Assembly: GCA_963811225.1 (NCBI GenBank)
Contig: CAWEQO010000002.1
Coordinates: 186,001-250,000 of the forward strand
Direction: 5' to 3'
From: CAWEQO01 sp963811225
Lineage (GTDB): Bacteria > Chloroflexota > Anaerolineae > Anaerolineales > Anaerolineaceae
DNA length: 64,000 nt
The notes under the pieces were generated by a model. It was not told where the DNA came from, searched no databases, and worked only from the letters and a program-made list of their open reading frames with translations. Shown piece after piece: positions 58,952-64,000 of this stretch. The position numbers were made by a program, and so were the translations under genes. Position 1 is the first letter of the stretch, and the number at the start of each line of letters is the position of its first letter.

Positions 58952-60777
58952 GCTTCTCGATCGGTTCCGCAAGCCCCAACATGGGCCCACGCGGCGCGCT
59001 GGAAGGATTTGGCGACGCCGAAGGACACGAAGGCGCCTTCTTCAACGGCCGGGTCGTGCTGCGCCTGATCCGCTACTTCCTGCCCTACGGCTGGCAAATC
59101 CTGTTCGCCTTCCTGGCGATGCTGGTGACGACCGGCTTGACCCTGCTGGCGCCCTACCTGCTCAAGATCGCCATCGATACCCACATCACCGCCGGAGACA
59201 GCGCCGGGCTGATGCGCGTCTCGCTGTACCTGGCGGCCTCCTTTATCGGGCTGTACCTCTTCAGCGCCGCGCAGGAGTACCTGCTGTCACGCGTTAGCCA
59301 GCGCGTGCTGGCCAACCTGCGCGCCGAGCTGTTCCGCCACCTGCAAATGCTCTCGGTCGGCTACCATGATACTCACATCATCGGCGTGACCGTCTCGCGC
59401 ATCATCAACGACGTGGCCGTGATCAACGATCTGCTGGCTCAGGGCTGGATCAACCTGCTCGGCGACCTGCTGATCCTGGTGGGCATCATCATCGTCATGC
59501 TGACCATGAGCCTCAAGTTGGCTCTGCTGACCTTCATCGTGCTGCCGTTGATGTTATTGGCCACCTGGCTGTTCGCCCGGCGCGCGCGGGTGGCCTTCCG
59601 TGAGACGCGTTCGAAGGTGGCCGCGGTGATCGGCGACCTGGCCGAGGATATCGCCGGGATGCGTGTGATCCAGGCCTTCGCCCAGGAGAACACCGCACAC
59701 AGCCGCTTCAAGCGCGTCAACGTGGACAACCGCAACGCCTACATCAACGCCATGTCGCTGTCGTTCGTGTTCCTGCCTTCGATCGAGTTCTTGGGCATCC
59801 TGGCAACCGGCATCGTGCTGTGGTTTGGCGGGCAAGCCGTGACGGACGGCGCTGTGACGCTGGGCGTGATGGTGGCCTTCCTCTCTTACGTGACGCGTTT
59901 TTTCCAGCCGATCCAGGAGCTGAGCCGCATCTACACCACCATGCAGTCGGCCATGGCCGGCGGCGAGCGCGTGCTGGAGCTGCTGGAGACGCCCGCCGAC
60001 GTGCGAGACCGCCCCGGAGCGGAGCCCATGCCGCCCATCCGCGGCAAGGTGCAGCTGGACGAGGTCACCTTCCGCTACCGCAAGGACACGCCCGAGGTGC
60101 TGCACCAGGTGAGCCTGACCATCCAGCCCGGGCAGACCGTGGCGCTGGTAGGGCCGACCGGGGCGGGCAAGAGCTCGATCGCCAATCTGGTGGGGCGCTT
60201 CTATGAGGTGACCGGCGGAGCGGTGCGCATCGACGACATCGACGTGCGGGACGTGACCCAGCAGTCGCTGCACCGCCAGGTAGGCCTGGTGCCGCAGGAT
60301 TCGTTCCTGTTCCCCGGAACCATCGCCGAGAATATCCGCTTTGGCGAGCCGGACGCGTCTATGGAGGCAGTCCTCCAGGCGGCCAGGCTGGCGAATGCCG
60401 ACGAGTTCATCGAGGCCCTGCCGGACGGCTACGACACGCAAATTCTGGAGGGTGGGGTGAACCTGTCGGTGGGACAGCGCCAGCTGTTGTGCATCGCCCG
60501 GGCCCTGCTGGTGAATCCGCGCATCCTGATCCTGGACGAGGCCACCGCCAACGTCGACACCGTCACAGAGTACCTGATCCAAGACGCCCTGGGCAAGCTG
60601 CTGGAGGGCCGCACGGCGATCATCATCGCCCACCGCCTGAGCACCATCCGCAGCGCCGACCTGATCTGCGTGGTCGATGGCGGGCAGATCGTGGAGCGCG
60701 GCCGGCACGAGGAACTGCTGGCGCAAGGCGCCGTGTACCGGACCCTCTACGAGCGGCAGTTCGCCGATTTGGAGTGA
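58948..60777 (+). CDS. ABC exporter half-transporter, partner subunit
   Basis: The product is 609 residues. Residues 1-30 are polar, then six membrane helices (about 40-340) and an ATPase domain: Walker A LVGPTGAGKSSIANLVGRFY, Q-loop VGLVPQDSFLFPGTIAENI, Walker B ILILDEATANVDT with the catalytic Glu, and H-loop IIIAHRLSTIRSADL. The signature motif is altered (NLSVGQRQLLCIARAL, LSVGQ for LSGGQ). Together with the Asp in the partner's Walker B, this marks one degenerate and one active ATP site. The family exports lipophilic compounds. It is the last gene of the operon; repeat DNA and an IS110 element follow. Confidence 0.92.
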   Translation: MSFSIGSASPNMGPRGALEGFGDAEGHEGAFFNGRVVLRLIRYFLPYGWQILFAFLAMLVTTGLTLLAPYLLKIAIDTHITAGDSAGLMRVSLYLAASFIGLYLFSAAQEYLLSRVSQRVLANLRAELFRHLQMLSVGYHDTHIIGVTVSRIINDVAVINDLLAQGWINLLGDLLILVGIIIVMLTMSLKLALLTFIVLPLMLLATWLFARRARVAFRETRSKVAAVIGDLAEDIAGMRVIQAFAQENTAHSRFKRVNVDNRNAYINAMSLSFVFLPSIEFLGILATGIVLWFGGQAVTDGAVTLGVMVAFLSYVTRFFQPIQELSRIYTTMQSAMAGGERVLELLETPADVRDRPGAEPMPPIRGKVQLDEVTFRYRKDTPEVLHQVSLTIQPGQTVALVGPTGAGKSSIANLVGRFYEVTGGAVRIDDIDVRDVTQQSLHRQVGLVPQDSFLFPGTIAENIRFGEPDASMEAVLQAARLANADEFIEALPDGYDTQILEGGVNLSVGQRQLLCIARALLVNPRILILDEATANVDTVTEYLIQDALGKLLEGRTAIIIAHRLSTIRSADLICVVDGGQIVERGRHEELLAQGAVYRTLYERQFADLE

Positions 60778-60820
60778 CTGCCAAGCCATGGATAGACCTA
60801 CCCCTGCCCCTTGCCCGCTG

Positions 60821-60871
60821 TAAAAAATGCGTGATAACCAGTAACGCAAAACCGTAGGATTTAACCTGTAG
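60821..60871. repeat. Left flank fragment of dispersed repeat
   Basis: AATGCGTGATAACCAGTAACGC, then AAAACCGTAGGATTTAACC and TGTAG, match module parts found intact at 62275-62310. The match ends at 60871, where IS110 sequence begins. Confidence 0.65.
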
Positions 60872-60898
60872 CAACTGTGATAAAAGTCAAGGCCAAAT

Positions 60899-61861
60899 TT
60901 AGGATTTAGGCATAGCCAGGCGAGGTTCCCAACGAGTACCAGAACGCATCATCGCATTGAGAATCGTTAACATTTTGGGCATGCAGGCCACTAAGGCAAG
61001 ATGACGCAACTTGCCGGCCTGGACCAAGCGCTCATAGTAAGCCTTGATAACAACGTTGAAGCGGGTAGCATTCAGGGTTGCCAGGTACAAGGCACTGCGG
61101 ACACTCGCCCGGCCTCCCCAAATGGCCCGTTTGCCACGCATTTTGCCACTGTCTCGATTGAACGGCGCTACTCCCACGAGTGCGGCAATCTGCTTGCGAT
61201 TGAGTTGACCCAGCTCGGGCAGTTCGGCTAGCAGCGTCGTAGAGGTCACGGGCCCGATGCCTTTGACAGATTGCAGCAACTCATCCTTTTCACGCCAGAC
61301 CGGGCTATCTTGCAAGCGCTGATGTAAGTCCTTGTCAATATCTGCCAGCTCCTGCTCCAGCCACTCAATATGGTCTTGAATGCGCACTTGCATCACTGAG
61401 CGGGCTTGCTTCTGTCGGTTTTTCTCTGCCACCAGCATTTCGACCAGTTGGCGGCGACGAACCAAGATCGCCTGAAGCTCTCGAGCCTGCTCATCCGGCA
61501 TCCTGCGGGGCTCGGGGCGGATCGCTTCCGCAAAATGAGCCAGCACACCGCCATCAATCTTGTCCGTTTTGGCCAGTTCTCCGGTGGATTTCGCAAAATC
61601 GCGGGACTGACGTGGGTTGATCACCGCCACCGGCATCTGAGCCGCCGCCAAAGCTACGGCTACGTCTGTCTCTAAGCCACCGGTGGCTTCCAGTACAATC
61701 AAGGTCGGCGGGAATGCACTCAATTGATCGACGAGTTTCGCAATCCCTTTCTCGTTGTTTTCCACCTGCCAGTGTTTAGCGGACGGCCGTACGGCCACAT
61801 CCAGTTGTGCCTTGCTCACATCGATCCCCACATATACTGCTGCTTTGTCTTTTTCGCTCAT
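60899..61861 (-). CDS. IS110-family transposase
   Basis: The product is 320 residues; start at the ATG six bases after GGAGGG (an ATG pair five codons upstream overlaps that site). The N-terminal RuvC-like DEDD domain shows YVGIDVSKAQLDVAVRP (first Asp), LIVLEATGGLETDVAVAL (Glu) and RDFAKSTGELAKTDKIDGGV (two Asp). The C-terminal Tnp_20 domain has LLQSVKGIGPVTSTTLLAEL and IAALVGVAPFNRDSGKMRGK with the catalytic Ser region. All parts seem intact, so the element may be active. IS110 recombinases are guided by a bridge RNA made from the element's own non-coding end. Confidence 0.95.
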   Translation of the reverse strand: MSEKDKAAVYVGIDVSKAQLDVAVRPSAKHWQVENNEKGIAKLVDQLSAFPPTLIVLEATGGLETDVAVALAAAQMPVAVINPRQSRDFAKSTGELAKTDKIDGGVLAHFAEAIRPEPRRMPDEQARELQAILVRRRQLVEMLVAEKNRQKQARSVMQVRIQDHIEWLEQELADIDKDLHQRLQDSPVWREKDELLQSVKGIGPVTSTTLLAELPELGQLNRKQIAALVGVAPFNRDSGKMRGKRAIWGGRASVRSALYLATLNATRFNVVIKAYYERLVQAGKLRHLALVACMPKMLTILNAMMRSGTRWEPRLAMPKS

Positions 61862-61997
61862 TTTGCCCTCCATCATCGCATCTCTCTGGTCCCAACCTTG
61901 CGGATACGGACTCGCTCATTTGCGGTCCCGGCAACTGTTCGGGCTATTATCGGAAGGACACGGCGACCTTCGCTACGGTTCGGTTTTCTTTAACCTA
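61862..61997 (-). ncRNA. Candidate bridge-RNA region of the IS110 element
   Basis: This is the non-coding end upstream of the transposase on the minus strand, where IS110-group elements encode their bridge RNA. It contains short inverted words such as CGGACTCGCTC/GAGCGAGTCCG-like and CGAAGGTCGCCGTGTCC. No fold was computed. The call rests on position and family knowledge only. Confidence 0.3.
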
Positions 61998-62123
61998 GGG
62001 GCACTCGATCTGCCGTGTCCTTATCCACTACCCTTGATCTTACTCCTCTTCAATCATACAAGGGGCACTCGATCTGCCGTGTCCTTATCCACTACCCTTG
62101 ATCTTACTCCTCTTCAATCATAA
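61997..62123. repeat. Two tandem 63-64-bp copies beside the IS110 element
   Basis: The unit AGGGGCACTCGATCTGCCGT, then GTCCTTATCCACTACCCTTG and ATCTTACTCCTCTTCAATCAT occurs twice in direct orientation, at 61997 and 62061. A third GGGGCAC follows at 62125. It starts with the same GGGGCAC word as the dispersed repeat. Confidence 0.85.
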
Positions 62124-62610
62124 AGGGGCACGGCGAGTAACGCAAGACGACGTAATTGAACCAATACGAAGCCGTGCCCCGGTGGTCAATCACACATTTT
62201 GGCCGCAGGGGGAAAGGGGCCATGGTTGTTTTTTCGCGGAAATGATTCGGATGGATCGTGGGGGCATGGCGAGTTACGCAAAACCGTAGGATTTAACCTG
62301 TAGGGGCACGGCGAGTAACGCAAGACCACGTAATTGAACCAATACGAAGCCGTGCCCCGGTGGCAATCACACATTTTGACCGCAGGGGGAAAGGGGCGGT
62401 CGTTTTTCTTTGAAATGGTATTGGGGGATTATCGGGGCACGGCTTCGTATTAACTTAATGATGTCGTCTTGCGCAAAATTGTGGGGGCGGGCACGGCTTC
62501 GTATTGGCTCAATGATGTCGTCTTGCGCAAAATTGTGGGGGCGGGCACGGCTTCGTATTGGCTCAATTATCTTGTCTTGCGTTACCCGCCGTGCCCCTAC
62601 ATGTTAAATC
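62124..62610. repeat. GGGGCACGGC-type repeat array (right part)
   Basis: Modules A, B and C of the dispersed family occur in both orientations, including a tandem pair around GGGGGCGGGCACGGCTTCG. Its right edge enters the 3' end of the following minus-strand lipoprotein gene. Confidence 0.85.
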
Positions 62611-63294
62611 CTGCGCATTCTCGCCCCGTCCGGTCCACTCGATGATCGGGTTCTCGCTGCCGGTGGCCGGGATGGACCCCTTCGCCTGCACGAGCAGATC
62701 GCCGGCTGCGTTGGCGCGATATTCGTAGTTCTGCCCGCCGTACTCCAGCTTGACCGTGTATCCCTGCGTCTCCACGGGCGTGCAGTCCCGCTCCAGCCCG
62801 GTCACACCCAGGCAGGTATCCGGGAAGGTGGTGGGCTGGACGCTGTTGACCACCACCTGCCCGGGGTCGGCATTGAGCTGATTGGCCAGCTCGTAGCGGG
62901 CCCGCTCACCCACGTACTGTGGAACCGTAACCTGGGCGATCTGGTTGACGTAAGCGCCGTCGGCGCTCTGACGGTATTCATAGACCGTGTCCGCATAGCG
63001 CAGCGCCACGGTATAGCCGACGATTTCGCCCTCCACGCAGTTCAGCTGCTGGGCCACCGGCTCGAAGCAAGCCTGGGCGAAGAGCGCCGACTGCACGTTG
63101 AGCACCTGGATCGAGTCCAGCGGCACGTTCAGCGCGGCCGCCAGCGCCTCTTGCGAAGGTCGTGGCGCCTGGGGCGGCAGCGGCGGGGCGCTGGGCGTCA
63201 TCGGGGTCGGCACAAGCGCCGGCCCGGACGGCAGCGTGCAGGACGCAACCAGCAGGAACAACACGGCAAGCAAGAAAAATTTCAAGGAATGCAT
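62563..63294 (-). CDS. Lipoprotein with two repeated domains
   Basis: The product is 243 residues. The signal peptide ends in LFLLVASC (lipobox, Cys19). After a proline-rich linker there are two related units (about residues 48-120 and 122-205), each with a helix, VxxVNSVQPTTFPDTCLG-like Cys motifs and a GYTVxLxYxxxxYEYR strand. They resemble repeats seen in secreted proteins of Chloroflexi; function unknown. It then reads GSIPATGSENPIIEW, where IPATG recalls a sortase motif but no membrane anchor follows. The last 14 residues (LTCRGTAGNARQDN) and the stop lie inside the dispersed repeat, so the natural C-terminus was replaced. Confidence 0.8.
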   Translation of the reverse strand: MHSLKFFLLAVLFLLVASCTLPSGPALVPTPMTPSAPPLPPQAPRPSQEALAAALNVPLDSIQVLNVQSALFAQACFEPVAQQLNCVEGEIVGYTVALRYADTVYEYRQSADGAYVNQIAQVTVPQYVGERARYELANQLNADPGQVVVNSVQPTTFPDTCLGVTGLERDCTPVETQGYTVKLEYGGQNYEYRANAAGDLLVQAKGSIPATGSENPIIEWTGRGENAQDLTCRGTAGNARQDN

Positions 63295-63460
63295 GCAAGA
63301 CCACCTTTCTCTCGCTTGTGTTGTATCAAAGCGGGGCCGCAGGTGAAATGGGGGAAAGTCCTACCTGTGGATGGGGATGTTCCTGTTCACAGAGATGGTT
63401 GTGGATGGAATTGGTTCTGATGGATCATCAGAATTTGCTTCATCCTTCCCCCTCAATTTG

Positions 63461-63466
63461 TTACAA
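63461..63466 (+). promoter_or_regulatory. -10 box of the PAP2 gene
   Basis: TACAAT lies 17 bases before the ATG, with a strong GAGGAGGG ribosome site between them, giving a short leader. Confidence 0.4.
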
Positions 63467-63483
63467 TAAAATGAGGAGGGAAA

Positions 63484-64000
63484 ATGACAGGACCTAAAAA
63501 GAATCCGAATATTAACGAGACCATTCAGAAGGCGCGAGAGGGGGCACAGAAGCGCACCGAGCCGCCGCCCGTCCGCTACCGCAGAGCGACGATCTTGCAG
63601 ATTTACGTGGCGGCTGCGGCCATCGCCTTCTTACTCCTGGCAATCTTTGCTTTAACCTCAAGTTATTTCGTCTTCGACGTCTCCTTTACGCGCGAATTCC
63701 AAGAGTTCGCCCCGCCGTGGTTCGAAACCATTATGGTGGCGGTGAGCTGGTTTGGTTATCCGCCCCAGGTGATCCTGATCACGTTGGCGATCGTCGTGCT
63801 GCTTTACATCCTGGGTTATCGCTGGGAGGGCGTCTCGGCGCTGATCACGGCGGTTTTGAGCATCCTGGTGAACACGGGAGTCAAGGCCATGGTTGCCCGG
63901 CCGCGCCCAACGGCGAACCTGATCACGGTGTTCGGACACGTGCTGACCTCGTACAGCTTCCCGAGTGGGCACGTGATGTTCTACGTGTCCTTTTATGGAT
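63484..64000 (+). CDS. PAP2-family phosphatase, cut by window end
   Basis: The first 172 residues are present; the gene continues beyond the window. The ATG follows GAGGAGGG. After a polar N-terminus come membrane helices (ATILQIYVAAAAIAFLLLAI, VILITLAIVVLLYILGY). The PAP2 phosphatase motifs visible are KAMVARPRP (Kx6RP) and SYSFPSGHV (PSGH); the third motif would lie further on. Such membrane enzymes remove phosphate from phosphatidic acid or undecaprenyl pyrophosphate. Which substrate is used here cannot be told. Confidence 0.9.
   Translation, partial: MTGPKKNPNINETIQKAREGAQKRTEPPPVRYRRATILQIYVAAAAIAFLLLAIFALTSSYFVFDVSFTREFQEFAPPWFETIMVAVSWFGYPPQVILITLAIVVLLYILGYRWEGVSALITAVLSILVNTGVKAMVARPRPTANLITVFGHVLTSYSFPSGHVMFYVSFYG

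Larger units (their letters stand above)
60872..61997 (-). mobile_element. IS110-family insertion sequence in a repeat array
   Basis: The element is about 1.1 kb with one transposase gene. The left junction was placed where repeat similarity stops (after AACCTGTAG), the right where GGGGCAC resumes. IS110 elements have no long terminal repeats, so the ends are estimates. Members of the group often target palindromic repeats, as here. Confidence 0.55.

Overview
The window looks like a chromosomal contig of a GC-rich Chloroflexota bacterium, probably of the Anaerolineae type. This is inferred from an FMN-riboswitch-controlled RibXY-type riboflavin ABC transporter, secreted subtilases with a sortase-like partner, many secreted or lipoprotein genes of unknown function, and abundant intergenic repeats. 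No rRNA, tRNA or CRISPR array was found.

Layout. 0-11 kb: a CBS-domain protein, secreted proteins and two S8 (subtilisin-like) proteases; the second overlaps a sortase gene by one base and ends in a sortase-like cell-wall signal. 11-16 kb: a frameshifted Cys/Met-metabolism PLP enzyme, then a strong promoter, FMN riboswitch, two terminator hairpins and a three-gene riboflavin-uptake operon, then DNA polymerase III delta prime. 16-22.7 kb: acetamidase/formamidase, a polymer-forming membrane lipoprotein, an MFS transporter and a damaged pcrA/uvrD helicase gene. 22.9-40.2 kb: a defence island. It starts with remnants of two transposase types. It then carries a DUF499 (COG1483) ATPase, a DUF3780-DUF1156 (COG1743) fused adenine methylase, a phospholipase-D/SNF2 helicase and a McrB-McrC pair, and it ends in a decayed tyrosine recombinase. 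40-51.8 kb: housekeeping and stress genes (ArfB, DegV, a YpdA-like reductase, an RRM protein, a DinB-like protein, a small-molecule kinase, an Rnk/GreA-like protein, an alpha/beta hydrolase, PspC, a SpoU methyltransferase, XdhC, a transglutaminase). 52-64 kb: an ECF sigma/FecR pair, a peroxiredoxin/DsbA-like pair, a second CBS protein, a heterodimeric ABC exporter, an IS110 element inside a repeat array, a lipoprotein and the start of a PAP2 phosphatase.

The defence genes form a near-contiguous run with overlapping start and stop codons. The ATPase, methylase and PLD-helicase are a recognised defence-island association that probably combines self-marking with DNA attack. McrBC would cut modified DNA. 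The methylase and McrC genes both carry reading-frame lesions, and the methylase has an AT-rich central block in the specificity region.

Two cautions. First, at least six genes, including housekeeping pcrA, carry single-base frame lesions or in-frame stops. Many of these may be consensus errors rather than true pseudogenes. Second, promoter, hairpin and repeat calls were made by eye, and family assignments come from motif recognition without database searches.
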